A stretch of 38,333 nucleotides of DNA from Candidatus Poribacteria bacterium (GTDB taxonomy: Bacteria; Poribacteria; DTPJ01; WJIO01): positions 1 through 38,333 of the forward strand of contig WJIO01000327.1 in assembly GCA_014730235.1 (NCBI GenBank), written 5' to 3'. The position numbers and the translations under genes were made by a program. This document shows positions 7,786 through 16,455 of this stretch, in pieces (position 1 is the stretch's first letter; every line of letters begins with the position of its first letter). Under the pieces are notes generated by a model. It did not search any database, had not been told where the DNA came from, and worked only from the letters and a program-made list of their open reading frames with translations.

Positions 7786-8466
7786 ATGTTAATAGAAGCG
7801 CAGGATTTAACAAAAAATTACAAAATGGGAACTATTGAGGTGCGCGCCCTGCGGGGAATAGATTTTAACGTGGACAGAGGTGAATTCGTCTCAATTATGG
7901 GACCTTCAGGCTCAGGTAAATCCACATTGATGGATATACTGGGCTGTCTTTCCAAACCAACCGATGGTTCTTATAAACTGGATGGTGATGAAGTGGCCAA
8001 GCTTTCAGAAAACCGTCTTGCTGCTATACGCAATCGTAAAATCGGATTTGTATTTCAGGCCTATAATTTACTTCCCCGAACATCGGCTCTTTATAATGTG
8101 GAACTACCCTTGATTTATGCTAAGGTTTCTCGACGTGAACGCAGAAGGCGTGCCCTCGAAGCCTTGGACACTGTCGGTCTGGCCGACCGGGTTGATCATA
8201 AACCTAATGAGATATCTGGCGGTCAACAGCAACGAGTGGCAATTGCCAGAGCATTAGTCACAAAACCATCTATTTTCTTTGCCGATGAACCAACAGGAAA
8301 TTTAGATACTAAGTCTGGAAAGGAAGTGATGAGCGTATTTCAACAGCTTAATGTAGCTGGAAATACAATTCTCATGGTTACACATGAAAATGAAATCGCC
8401 GCTTATTCTCAACGCATCATTCGGCTTCGGGATGGAGTAATTGAAGCAGATGAAAAAGTAGCATAA
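7786..8466 (+). CDS. ABC transporter ATPase, MacB/LolD type
   Basis: A 226-residue nucleotide-binding subunit that energises the two MacB-type permeases. Walker A is GPSGSGKST (about residue 39), the Q-loop VFQAYNLLP follows at about 87, the signature is SGGQQQRVAIARAL (about 145), Walker B with catalytic Glu is IFFADEPTGNLD (about 165), and the switch His is in VTHENEIA. FADEPTGNLD is the family's hallmark. The start is ATG 7786 after AAGGAAGGA; a TTG directly before it is less likely. In most genomes this gene adjoins the permeases, here the LamG gene lies between. Confidence 0.93.
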   Translation: MLIEAQDLTKNYKMGTIEVRALRGIDFNVDRGEFVSIMGPSGSGKSTLMDILGCLSKPTDGSYKLDGDEVAKLSENRLAAIRNRKIGFVFQAYNLLPRTSALYNVELPLIYAKVSRRERRRRALEALDTVGLADRVDHKPNEISGGQQQRVAIARALVTKPSIFFADEPTGNLDTKSGKEVMSVFQQLNVAGNTILMVTHENEIAAYSQRIIRLRDGVIEADEKVA

Positions 8467-8487
8467 AAATATTCAGGGAGAATAAAA

Positions 8488-10818
8488 ATGAAACAACCTG
8501 TTTCAGATCAAACATTGCCTATAATACCCAAAGAGGAAATGCCAAGATCGATCCAGGAATATGTTGATAGAATTTCAGGAAACGGTTCAAAGCTCCAGGT
8601 AGCTGTTTTTAGTGATATGAATGTTGAAGGGGATTTTGAGGATTGCTGGTTTCTGGCCACTGATGAAAAAATCCATGTTCTTAACGGTAATAATTTCAAA
8701 ACCCCAAAACCAATATATGAATTGCATATATCTGAGATAGAGGAAATAAACCTTAAGAATTATGTGGGAAATGGAATTCTAGAGGTTAAAATTCAGGGAA
8801 AGGCCCTGGAAATACTGAGGTTTTCCAAAACAGCTTTTCGCGAAAATCAGATCGACGAGATTCCCCGGGTTGTCAATCGCTTAATGGAAAGATATGGTAA
8901 GCCATCAGATAAAGACAAAGGACATGGACGGGACTTTGGACATGGCAGAAAGGATGTCCGTCGCTGTGAAAAGTGTGGTAAAATTATGCGTCGGGGAACA
9001 TGTCCCGATTGTCTGGAAAAAAGAACTCTTCTTATAAGGTTATTCAGCTATCTCAAGCCCTACTGGTATGTAGCAGTCATAGCCTTTATAATATCTCTGG
9101 CTACGGCTGGTCTAGGGCTTATTCCTCAGATAATTACCAAGTATATAATGGATACGGTCTTTGTGCCGGCAGTAACGGCTTTGGAAATAGCCAGAAAAGC
9201 CGGAGAACCATATGTATACGATCCTCAATTGCTCAATCGTCTTACCATGCTTATTCTTGCTGCTATTGGAGTTCATCTTGCCAATACGGGTTTAGGAACA
9301 GGTAGAAATTACATGATGCGATGGTTAGGAAACAAGGTTATAGTTGATTTAAGAACATCAGCATATGCTTACCTTCAATCCCTTTCATTAAGCTTTTATA
9401 ACCAGAAAGAAACCGGTCGGCTTATGTCCAGAATTTCCAGGGATACTGAAAGACTACAGGATTTTGTGGTCAACAGCATCCAGGAGTTTGTTATGGATAT
9501 GTTTATGCTGGTGGGTATGTGCGTTATACTTTTCGTTACAAACTGGCGTTTGGCAGCTTTGACTCTACTGCCAATACCATTGATAACATTTGCATCATAT
9601 ATATTTGGCAAAAAGATGCACACAGTATTTCACAAGGTTATGCGCCAGATGGCTGGAATATCCGCCGTATTAGCCGATACAATACCCGGAGTGAGAGTGG
9701 TAAAAGCTTTTGCGGCTGAAGACAGAGAAGTTGACAGATTCAATGAAGAAAATCAAGGCTACTTCAAAACCAGCATGCACGCTGCAAAACTAAGCACTAT
9801 ATATTTTCCTATTATGGGCCTTGCTACATTCGTCGGCGGAATTGTGGTACAGTTTTTCGGAGGTAGAAGTATTGTTTATGGAAATATGAGCATGGGCGAT
9901 CTAACTCTCTTTATGGGTTATCTTTGGCGTTTTTATCGTCCTATAAGAGGACTCACCCGTTTGAATCATATGCTCCAGAGATCTGCTGCAGCTGCTGAAA
10001 GGGTTTTTGAAATTATTGATGCTGAACCCGATGTTTACGACAAAGAAGACGCTGTTGAGCTTCCTACCATAAAAGGTGACATAAGCTTTGAGAATGTGGT
10101 CTTTAGTTATGATGGTGACAAAAATGCTCTAGATGGTGTAAGCTTCGAAGCCGAAGCTGGTCAGATGATTGGCCTTTCAGGCCCCAGTGGTGCTGGTAAA
10201 ACTACTCTCATAAACCTGTTGGGAAGATTCTATGATGTCACTGAAGGAACTATAAAAGTTGATGACTATGACATAAGAAATGTAAAGATGAAATCCCTGC
10301 GGGAACAGATCGGTGTTGTACTTCAGGAGCCCTTCCTCTTTCATGGCACAATAGCGCAAAACATAGCTTATGGCAGACCAAATGCCTCCAGAGCAGAAAT
10401 TGTTGCCGCAGCCATAGCTGCCAATGCCCATGATTTTATTATGAACTTTCCAGATGGATATGACACACTGGTAGGTGAACGTGGTGCCCGACTTTCTGGA
10501 GGAGAGAGACAGCGCATATCTATCGCAAGGGCAATACTCAAAAACCCACGCATACTTATTCTGGATGAAGCTACATCTTCTGTTGATACTGCTACAGAAT
10601 CCCAGATACAAGCCGCTATTGAACGATTGGTTAAAGGTCGAACGACTTTTGCCATTGCCCATAGACTTTCTACCCTTAGAAAAGCCGATAAGCTTTTAAT
10701 CCTTGAAAAAGGTGAAATAATCGAACAGGGAACACATGATGAGTTAATGGATAACGATTGTCTTTACAAACGCCTTGTAGATATGCAATCCGAACTTTCA
10801 AAGATTAAAGCCGTATAA
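8488..10818 (+). CDS. Type I ABC exporter (fused TMD-NBD) with PH-like and zinc-ribbon N-terminal extension
   Basis: A 776-residue half-transporter of the MsbA/LmrA/BmrA kind, about 180 residues longer than usual. Residues about 35-135 look like a small beta-rich PH-like domain (WFLATDEKIHVLNG, YELHISEIEEINLKNYVGN), followed by a zinc ribbon CEKCGKIMRRGTCPDC at about 157-172. The six-helix membrane domain runs from about 183 (LFSYLKPYWYVAVIAFIISL) to 500. The nucleotide-binding domain has Walker A GPSGAGKTT (about 566), LSGGERQRISIARAI, Walker B ILILDEATSSVD and switch His in AHRLST. It would work as a homodimer, moving lipids, drugs or peptides out of the cytoplasm. Good ribosome site GGGAG. 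Last gene of the MarR-led operon, 21 bases after the ATPase. Confidence 0.92.
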   Translation: MKQPVSDQTLPIIPKEEMPRSIQEYVDRISGNGSKLQVAVFSDMNVEGDFEDCWFLATDEKIHVLNGNNFKTPKPIYELHISEIEEINLKNYVGNGILEVKIQGKALEILRFSKTAFRENQIDEIPRVVNRLMERYGKPSDKDKGHGRDFGHGRKDVRRCEKCGKIMRRGTCPDCLEKRTLLIRLFSYLKPYWYVAVIAFIISLATAGLGLIPQIITKYIMDTVFVPAVTALEIARKAGEPYVYDPQLLNRLTMLILAAIGVHLANTGLGTGRNYMMRWLGNKVIVDLRTSAYAYLQSLSLSFYNQKETGRLMSRISRDTERLQDFVVNSIQEFVMDMFMLVGMCVILFVTNWRLAALTLLPIPLITFASYIFGKKMHTVFHKVMRQMAGISAVLADTIPGVRVVKAFAAEDREVDRFNEENQGYFKTSMHAAKLSTIYFPIMGLATFVGGIVVQFFGGRSIVYGNMSMGDLTLFMGYLWRFYRPIRGLTRLNHMLQRSAAAAERVFEIIDAEPDVYDKEDAVELPTIKGDISFENVVFSYDGDKNALDGVSFEAEAGQMIGLSGPSGAGKTTLINLLGRFYDVTEGTIKVDDYDIRNVKMKSLREQIGVVLQEPFLFHGTIAQNIAYGRPNASRAEIVAAAIAANAHDFIMNFPDGYDTLVGERGARLSGGERQRISIARAILKNPRILILDEATSSVDTATESQIQAAIERLVKGRTTFAIAHRLSTLRKADKLLILEKGEIIEQGTHDELMDNDCLYKRLVDMQSELSKIKAV

Positions 10819-10830
10819 TTAAATTTTCCT

Positions 10831-10842
10831 TAGAAATTTCTA
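10831..10842. repeat. 12-bp perfect palindrome abutting a promoter
   Basis: TAGAAATTTCTA is its own reverse complement and ends directly against the -35 box of the next promoter. It could be an operator, or the AT-rich end of the upstream transcript. Confidence 0.3.
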
Positions 10843-10870
10843 TTGACGATGAAGCGTTGATAAGTATAAT
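10843..10870 (+). promoter_or_regulatory. Promoter for the ThuA-Gfo/SDR pair
   Basis: TTGACG (10843-10848), 16 bases, TATAAT (10865-10870), 60 bases before the ATG of the dehydrogenase. Good match to sigma70. Confidence 0.7.
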
Positions 10871-10929
10871 CTTTGTGTTAATCAAGTAATTTTTTCTTTT
10901 AAAAGAGGCTTAAATCAAAGGAACTGAAT

Positions 10930-12591
10930 ATGAAAAAAATATTATTACTTATCAACGGTCCCGGAGAACCTTATTCTGCCTTTGCTAGCATGCTGAAAAC
11001 CCTGGCTGAAGGCTCTGATCAATTTCAGATCCAGGTGACAGATAATCGGGAAAGCCTTACAAATTTATCAGGTTTTGATGGTGTTGTCCTGTATATATTG
11101 GGTGGTAATTTTACCCCTGATCAGGAGAAAGGTATAGTAAGCTATGTCAAAAATGGCGGCGGTCTTCTGGCTGTCCATGCTTCCAATGCCCTTTTAAGTC
11201 AATATGAGCATTACCTTGAGCTTATCGGGACGGAATTTACCGGTCATGATCCCCTGGGAAGCTTTGAGGTTACCACAGAATCAGGTTTTGACGAGTTTCT
11301 CCCTCGCCTCAGCAGTAAATTCAGGGTTATTGACGAATGTTTCAAGCTGAAACCCAAAACAGAGGGTAACCTGCAATACTTCCAGCATGGCACATGGCGA
11401 ATGGAGAAATATCCCCTCAGCTATATTCGAGATTATGGACAGGGAAAAGTGTTATATACAGCTCTGGGTCATGACGAAAGAACTTTTCGTATGCCAGAAT
11501 TTCAGGATTTGATGATAAAAGGTTTGAGGTTTGTGACAGGTCTAAAGGACAATCCCGAAATCCGCATCGGATTAGTAGGATATGGCCCTTTATTTGGCAT
11601 GGGTGGTCATCATTCAGGCATGATCAAGCAGACTTATGGTTTCGAACTGGCGGCTGTTTGCGATGTCAACCCGGAAAGGCTTGAAGCCGCTAAAAAAGAG
11701 CAGGGAGATCATATAAAGACATTCCTGGATGCTAAAGAAATGGCCGAAAGCGGCTTGATAGATATGGGAATTGCCATTGTACCCCACGTTCATCATTACA
11801 AAGTCATCAAAATCCTTCTGGAAGCCGGATTGCATGTGATAACCGAAAAACCCTTTGTGGTTCATGTTTCCGAAGCTGATGAACTTATTGCCATTGCCAA
11901 AGAGAAAGGTCTGATGCTTTCGGTATATCATAACCGTCATTGGGATCCCGACATACTTACTGCCAGAGACATTCTGGAATCGGGAGTTATCGGTGATGTG
12001 TTCTCCATTGAATGTAATATGGCCGGCTACGGCCCTCCCGGACAGCAGTGGCGGGCCCATAAGGAAATTTCCGGCGGGATGTTGTATGACATGGGGGCGC
12101 ACCAGTTTGAAAAGATACTTCAGCTTGTTCCCTGGAAAGATGCCAGAGGAAACCACATAAACCGAAAAGCAACGCTGTATGGTAATTTCCTGAAACGTAA
12201 ATGGTATGCCAGCACCAATGAGGACTACTGCCGGGCCTACGTTAAATTCGATTCAGGTCTGGAAGCTCAACTGATCCAGTCTAGCCTCTGCACAGCCCCC
12301 AAACCCCTGTGGTCAATACTGGCAACTCAAGGGTCAATTATAATAGACGGCTGGGACAGCAACGCTTCTGTTACAACAGTTCAGGATGATGGTCGACAGA
12401 TAACCCGATCCTATCCCAAATTGTCAGGCCCGGGCTGGCAGGGATACTATAAAAACGTCGCGGATCACCTGCTTTCCGGTCTGCCATTGCTGATAACTGC
12501 AGAATGGGCAAAAGGAACTATACAGTGTATTGAAGGCTGTGAAATCGCTTCCAGGGAAAACCGTTTGGTGGAAGTTGAGTTTGATTTTTAA
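10930..12591 (+). CDS. ThuA-like domain fused to Gfo/Idh/MocA oxidoreductase
   Basis: A 553-residue two-domain protein. Residues 1-195 resemble ThuA (trehalose-utilisation, glutamine-amidotransferase-like fold): KKILLLINGPGEPY, DGVVLYILGGN, FTPDQEKGIVSYVKNGGGLL, ELIGTEFTGHDP, VLYTALGHDERT. Residues about 205-553 are a Gfo/Idh/MocA dehydrogenase with a Rossmann start IGLVGYGPLFGMGG, the EKP motif in VITEKPFVVH, and the catalytic-region GGMLYDMGAHQFE. Gfo enzymes oxidise or epimerise sugars and polyols with NAD(P). ThuA and Gfo proteins often lie next to each other; ThuA has been linked to 3-keto-trehalose/sucrose metabolism, so the fusion may act on keto-sugars. It is followed at 28 bases by an SDR gene. 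No signal peptide. Confidence 0.85.
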   Translation: MKKILLLINGPGEPYSAFASMLKTLAEGSDQFQIQVTDNRESLTNLSGFDGVVLYILGGNFTPDQEKGIVSYVKNGGGLLAVHASNALLSQYEHYLELIGTEFTGHDPLGSFEVTTESGFDEFLPRLSSKFRVIDECFKLKPKTEGNLQYFQHGTWRMEKYPLSYIRDYGQGKVLYTALGHDERTFRMPEFQDLMIKGLRFVTGLKDNPEIRIGLVGYGPLFGMGGHHSGMIKQTYGFELAAVCDVNPERLEAAKKEQGDHIKTFLDAKEMAESGLIDMGIAIVPHVHHYKVIKILLEAGLHVITEKPFVVHVSEADELIAIAKEKGLMLSVYHNRHWDPDILTARDILESGVIGDVFSIECNMAGYGPPGQQWRAHKEISGGMLYDMGAHQFEKILQLVPWKDARGNHINRKATLYGNFLKRKWYASTNEDYCRAYVKFDSGLEAQLIQSSLCTAPKPLWSILATQGSIIIDGWDSNASVTTVQDDGRQITRSYPKLSGPGWQGYYKNVADHLLSGLPLLITAEWAKGTIQCIEGCEIASRENRLVEVEFDF

Positions 12592-12619
12592 CAATTTTAA
12601 ATAATATAAAGGAAGCATA

Positions 12620-13345
12620 ATGTCAGAACTGAGAGGTAAAAACGCCCTTATCACAGGAGGTGGTCGGGGTATTGGTCGGGCTATTGCTCTGGCTTTTTGT
12701 GAAAAAGGCTGCAACGTGGCCGTAACGGCTCGGTCTACAGATGAAATCGAATCAGTAGCTCAGGAAATATGCTCAATTGGGCCAAAAGGAATATGTATAA
12801 AAGCAGATGTATCCAATGAGCAGGAGGCAAAAAATACTGTGCTGAAAGTTCAGGAAGAACTTGGCTCTATAGACATATTCGTAAATAACGCCGGTGTCTT
12901 TATATGCAAACCTTTTACCGAACTGACAATGGATGATTGGGACAGAACCATGTCCGTAAATCTCCGAGGGGCTTTTATCTGGGCCAGGCAAGTGGCGAAG
13001 GTAATGATGAAGCAGAAGTCAGGGATCATAATAAACATGTGTTCCAGCGCATCCCGGAAGGCTTATGTCGACCAGATGGCCTATGTGGCATCCAAACACG
13101 GTCTTTTGGGTTTGTCCCGATGCCTGAACCTTGAGCTAAAACCTTACGGGATAAAAGTCCATGCTATCTGTCCCGGCGGGGTGGATACGCGCCTGACAGC
13201 CGATGCCCGTCCTGACGCAGACAGGTCAGAATGGATGCAGCCGAAAGATATTGCCCATGTTGCCGTCATGCTGGCAACCCAGAGTAATCGAGCAAGTATA
13301 GACGAAATCTATATTCGACGTTATGATGCTACACCTATATATTGA
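12620..13345 (+). CDS. Short-chain dehydrogenase/reductase (SDR)
   Basis: A 241-residue classical SDR. It has the cofactor loop TGGGRGIG (residues about 11-18), DVSNEQEA for adenine binding, NNAG at about 90, the catalytic Ser in INMCSSAS and the YVASK active-site motif, followed by ICPGGVDTRLTAD. It reduces or oxidises a sugar, polyol or keto-acid with NAD(P)H in the cytoplasm. AAAGGAAG precedes the start at good distance. It is cotranscribed with the ThuA-Gfo gene and probably acts in the same pathway. The DNA is G+C-rich for this window (35 of 60 bases in 13141-13200). The substrate is unknown. Confidence 0.93.
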   Translation: MSELRGKNALITGGGRGIGRAIALAFCEKGCNVAVTARSTDEIESVAQEICSIGPKGICIKADVSNEQEAKNTVLKVQEELGSIDIFVNNAGVFICKPFTELTMDDWDRTMSVNLRGAFIWARQVAKVMMKQKSGIIINMCSSASRKAYVDQMAYVASKHGLLGLSRCLNLELKPYGIKVHAICPGGVDTRLTADARPDADRSEWMQPKDIAHVAVMLATQSNRASIDEIYIRRYDATPIY

Positions 13346-13370
13346 TAGGATTATCTAAAGTAAAAATTGC

Positions 13371-13399
13371 TTGAAAAAAATAAAAGAAAATGTTATAGT
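13371..13399 (+). promoter_or_regulatory. Promoter for the single LamG gene
   Basis: TTGAAA (13371-13376), 17 bases, TATAGT (13394-13399), with an untranslated leader of about 75 bases before the ATG at 13483 and GATCAGGAGGA as ribosome site. Confidence 0.65.
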
Positions 13400-13482
13400 T
13401 GGCTTAATATCCGACCTTGGAAATGGGTAAAGTTTTTAAAGGCTATGGGAATAATTTATAATGATCAGGAGGAATAAAAAAT

Positions 13483-14280
13483 ATGAAGCTATTTATTAGA
13501 TTGAGTATTATCATAATGCTCTTGGGAATTATGGCATTACCGTCACTTGCTAACTTGTATGATGGACTGTTACTGTATTTCACGTTTGACGAAGTAAACG
13601 GTGATACTGTAATAAATTCAGCAGGTAACGGTCATGATGGTATCCTGGAAGCTGATGCAAAGGTTATAGACGATCCTGCCAAGTATGGTACTGGCGCTTT
13701 GCAAATTGATGGTGGTAGTCAGGCCATGACAGTGGAAACCTTCACAGAACTTGAGGAATACCAGGAGAATACTCTTATATTCTGGATTAATTTTACCGCG
13801 CCAGCCAGTGGCGGATGGGATCAGATTATTGCAAAACCTGCACCCGGAAGTGACAGGTCACCCGGACTATGGGTTACGCCTGAAGGTCTAAGCATTCACT
13901 ATCGCTATGAACCCGGTAATCTGGGTCCCTGGGGAGTCACACCAACAGGTAATCAAAACGGTGAATTCTTTGAGGAAGGTATATGGTATCATGTAGCCGG
14001 TGTTACACAAGATGGAGAAGTAACATGTTACGTTGATGGTGTAGAGGTGTGCGCTGAAGCTGTGCCAGCAGAAATTGCTCAAGGAGCTGGCGGTTTTCAT
14101 GTAGGCAATTCTCCGGCTTATGCTGGTGCAGCCGCCAGGTTTATTGCTGATGATGTTGCACTTTACAACCGAGCTTTGAGTGAAGATGAAATACTTTCTG
14201 TTATGGAAGGTGCTTTCCTTGCTGTTGAAGCTTCAGATAAGCTTGCATCTACCTGGGGGAGTGTAAAAGATATTCGTTAG
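13483..14280 (+). CDS. Exported LamG domain protein, monocistronic
   Basis: 265 residues with a signal peptide (LSIIIMLLGIMALPSLA, cleavage near residue 23) and one LamG/Laminin_G_3 domain at about 28-245: LLLYFTFDEVNGDTVINSAG, GTGALQIDGGSQ, TLIFWINFTAP, WYHVAGVTQDGEVTCYVDGV, IADDVALYNRALSEDEI. The C-terminal 15 residues VEASDKLASTWGSVK match the tail of the LamG protein at 6993-7772 at 8 of 15 positions, although the domains differ a good deal. It has its own promoter and a strong terminator, so it is transcribed alone. A surface or periplasmic binding role is likely; ligand unknown. Confidence 0.88.
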   Translation: MKLFIRLSIIIMLLGIMALPSLANLYDGLLLYFTFDEVNGDTVINSAGNGHDGILEADAKVIDDPAKYGTGALQIDGGSQAMTVETFTELEEYQENTLIFWINFTAPASGGWDQIIAKPAPGSDRSPGLWVTPEGLSIHYRYEPGNLGPWGVTPTGNQNGEFFEEGIWYHVAGVTQDGEVTCYVDGVEVCAEAVPAEIAQGAGGFHVGNSPAYAGAAARFIADDVALYNRALSEDEILSVMEGAFLAVEASDKLASTWGSVKDIR

Positions 14281-14302
14281 ATAATATTGTTTATATAATT
14301 TT

Positions 14303-14330
14303 AAAAGGGCACGCATTGGCGTGCCCTTTT
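14303..14330 (+). terminator. Rho-independent terminator
   Basis: AAAAGGGCACGC (14303-14314), loop ATTG, GCGTGCCCTTTT (14319-14330) with further T: a perfect 12-bp stem and T-run just after the LamG gene. Its A/T flanks make it usable in both directions, so it may also stop minus-strand transcripts of the membrane protein gene. Confidence 0.92.
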
Positions 14331-14418
14331 TCAAGTAAATTGACTTTTCTGACTTGAGTGTGGAAATGAGATTCTTCACTCTAAACAGAAAGAATAAAAC
14401 ATTATAATCTTTTTAATA

Positions 14419-16338
14419 CTATAAAGTGTGGCCTGAACCTGAAGACGGCATATACATATTTAGGATCAGGCTTACAATGCTGAATATGCTTCTCGGTATA
14501 TAATCTCCGATTATTAAACCGAGAAAGAAAGGTATTGCTTTCCTGTGAGTTCCTCTTCCCCCATGCTTTAGAATTATGGATTTTATAAGCCAGCTTACCA
14601 TCACCGGGAACCAGAAATATATCATACCACCCCATGATGCCCCGGAAAGCACATATCCTGAAGCATGAAGAGGCCACCATAAGAACCTGGTTCGCATTAT
14701 ATATAAAAACACCACAAAGGTAAAACCTCCACCCATAGCATACATGGCCGGAACGTTTGTTCCCTGGGGATATTGTAACCAGTTTTGCAGTGGATTAAAA
14801 CTTTCCCAACCTGAGTGGGCTATCCATCCTCGTAATTTTGAAGAAACACCATATTTATAGGCCAATTGTAGGTATGACCATAAAGTGGCTATTGCTCCCA
14901 CTGCCACAGCAAGGGTTATAGCTTGTATAAGTTTGCTTCCCCGCATGTTTACCTTTTCACTCATTCTAACAGACTCAACCAAAACAGGCATGGGATGCGC
15001 CCTGCTGCATCGGTTAAAGCCATATAAAAAAGTCATCACCGTTAGATTATTTCCTCTAAGGCGCATAGGGCCAAAGAAATTTACCATCATTTTTCTTGGG
15101 TTTATATCTATGAGTTCATGATAGGGCGGTCCCAGTTCTGCTCTAACTCTACCCAAAGCAATGGCTAAAACATAGTAAAAGAAATAAAACATTAATATAG
15201 CCCATAAAGACATACCGGCCAGGTAACAAAAAACTACAATACCAGCAAAGCTAAATAAAAATAATAGAACAGCCGTTCTGTAGCCCATTATCTCGTTAGA
15301 TTCATCAATACTTTCCCTGCCGATGACATGCTTTAAGAATTTAGTAAGATGCCTTCTGCCAGCCCAGAGAGTCAATAGACATATTCCAATCCATGCGCCG
15401 GAAGCCCTTTCGTTTAAATACAGGGATTGCCATCCCATAAGGCTTGCCAGCACCCTTTCACCTCTGGTGAGCCAGAAAAAGAACCAGCATGAAAAGGATA
15501 AATCAAGGGGCATGAAATAAGTTAAACCTACAATAGCGAAGTTAAATGACATCCACACATAACCTATGGAATTCCAAGGTTTTTCCGTCAGATATGGGTC
15601 AAGACGAAAACCATAGGGAAATTGGGGAATGGAAGGTAAAAGGTCATGAAAACCATTAACTATTCTTATAAAAGCCACAATACCAAAACCTATCCACATA
15701 GCCTTTGAACGGAAGAAGTTTCTGTCTGTCACCATAGTAGTAGGAAGCTGGGTTATAGGGTAAGTAAGTTTTTCGTTTTCAGTCCACTGCTTTCTTATAA
15801 TGGAACTAATACAAAGCATGGAAAGATACATCATAAAGATCAAACCCGACCAGGCCAGAATAGGGATAATCCAGGCTTTAATATATCTTATGTTATGAAA
15901 AGTGGTCTCGCCGGTGAAATAGCCTTCAACAATATTAAGATCGGATACAGTGATCCATCCGGGGATGTACTTCCAGAAAAGCTGCTGCCATTCATTTTCC
16001 GGGGATGCGAACCAGAAGGGATGGGCTAATGTACCCATGAGACTTGTCATCATAGTCGCGCCGGATATAGTTGACGCAATGGATATCATAATATAGATAG
16101 CCATAAGATCTACCTGGGAAAATAGGACATATCTGGTCAGTTTTATCAATATAAAATTGATTGCTATAAGGATTATCAGGCTAAATATAGCATTAGAGAA
16201 GGGATTTACCAGGGTAAAGAGGGAATACCATAACTCGCTCATTATTGCAATCCAGTAAACGTTTATTACTACGAGGATCAAACCTATTATTATGGCTTTT
16301 TTACTAACTCTGGTATCAAGATTGTTTTTGTTTTTCAT
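14419..16338 (-). CDS. Polytopic membrane protein, DUF6785/DUF6784-like
   Basis: A 639-residue integral membrane protein with about 12-14 hydrophobic helices. It opens with a short basic stretch and helix AIIIGLILVVINVYWIAIMS, then pairs of helices, an aromatic-rich region WLTRGERVLASLMGWQSLYLNERASG, and the conserved-looking loop GRVRAELGPPYHELIDINPR. This layout is what I know from DUF6785-type proteins of Poribacteria, Planctomycetes and Armatimonadetes, which have been compared with oligopeptide-transporter-like membrane proteins; the family name is from memory and the function is not established. The last part PFFLGLIIGDYIPRSIFSIVS is a further helix pair. It is divergent from the WD40 gene and has its own promoter with an overlapping dyad. 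Confidence 0.8.
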   Translation of the reverse strand: MKNKNNLDTRVSKKAIIIGLILVVINVYWIAIMSELWYSLFTLVNPFSNAIFSLIILIAINFILIKLTRYVLFSQVDLMAIYIMISIASTISGATMMTSLMGTLAHPFWFASPENEWQQLFWKYIPGWITVSDLNIVEGYFTGETTFHNIRYIKAWIIPILAWSGLIFMMYLSMLCISSIIRKQWTENEKLTYPITQLPTTMVTDRNFFRSKAMWIGFGIVAFIRIVNGFHDLLPSIPQFPYGFRLDPYLTEKPWNSIGYVWMSFNFAIVGLTYFMPLDLSFSCWFFFWLTRGERVLASLMGWQSLYLNERASGAWIGICLLTLWAGRRHLTKFLKHVIGRESIDESNEIMGYRTAVLLFLFSFAGIVVFCYLAGMSLWAILMFYFFYYVLAIALGRVRAELGPPYHELIDINPRKMMVNFFGPMRLRGNNLTVMTFLYGFNRCSRAHPMPVLVESVRMSEKVNMRGSKLIQAITLAVAVGAIATLWSYLQLAYKYGVSSKLRGWIAHSGWESFNPLQNWLQYPQGTNVPAMYAMGGGFTFVVFLYIMRTRFLWWPLHASGYVLSGASWGGMIYFWFPVMVSWLIKSIILKHGGRGTHRKAIPFFLGLIIGDYIPRSIFSIVSLILNMYMPSSGSGHTL

Positions 16339-16380
16339 GTAACTATAGTATTTCCAATTATTTTGACTGTAGATGTTGAA

Positions 16381-16413
16381 AGCATGTGAATCTGATGATA
16401 CATTTTACATGCT
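16381..16413. promoter_or_regulatory. Inverted repeat over the membrane-protein promoter
   Basis: AGCATGT (16381-16387) and ACATGCT (16407-16413), separated by 19 bases; with one mismatch the arms reach 10 bases. The right arm covers the -10 box of the minus-strand promoter, as a repressor site would. The regulator is unknown. Confidence 0.4.
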
Positions 16414-16430
16414 GCCGAATATAAATTCAA
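16402..16430 (-). promoter_or_regulatory. Promoter of the DUF6785-like gene
   Basis: On the minus strand TTGAAT (16430-16425), 17 bases, TAAAAT (16407-16402), 64 bases upstream of the ATG at 16338. Confidence 0.55.
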
Positions 16431-16455
16431 GGATAATATCATTTAGCAAAAATCA

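Noticed and set aside
10177-10662. 161-codon minus-strand ORF opposite the ABC exporter
   Set aside because: Antisense to the conserved nucleotide-binding domain, no ribosome site, composition of a shadow frame.
2135-10818. Reading the operon as a bacteriocin or RiPP exporter linked to the Cys-rich peptide
   Set aside because: The peptide gene is 12 kb away, under different promoters, and the exporter lacks a C39 peptidase domain.
11614-12156. 180-codon minus-strand ORF opposite the Gfo domain
   Set aside because: Overlaps a clear Rossmann/EKP gene; no domain recognised.
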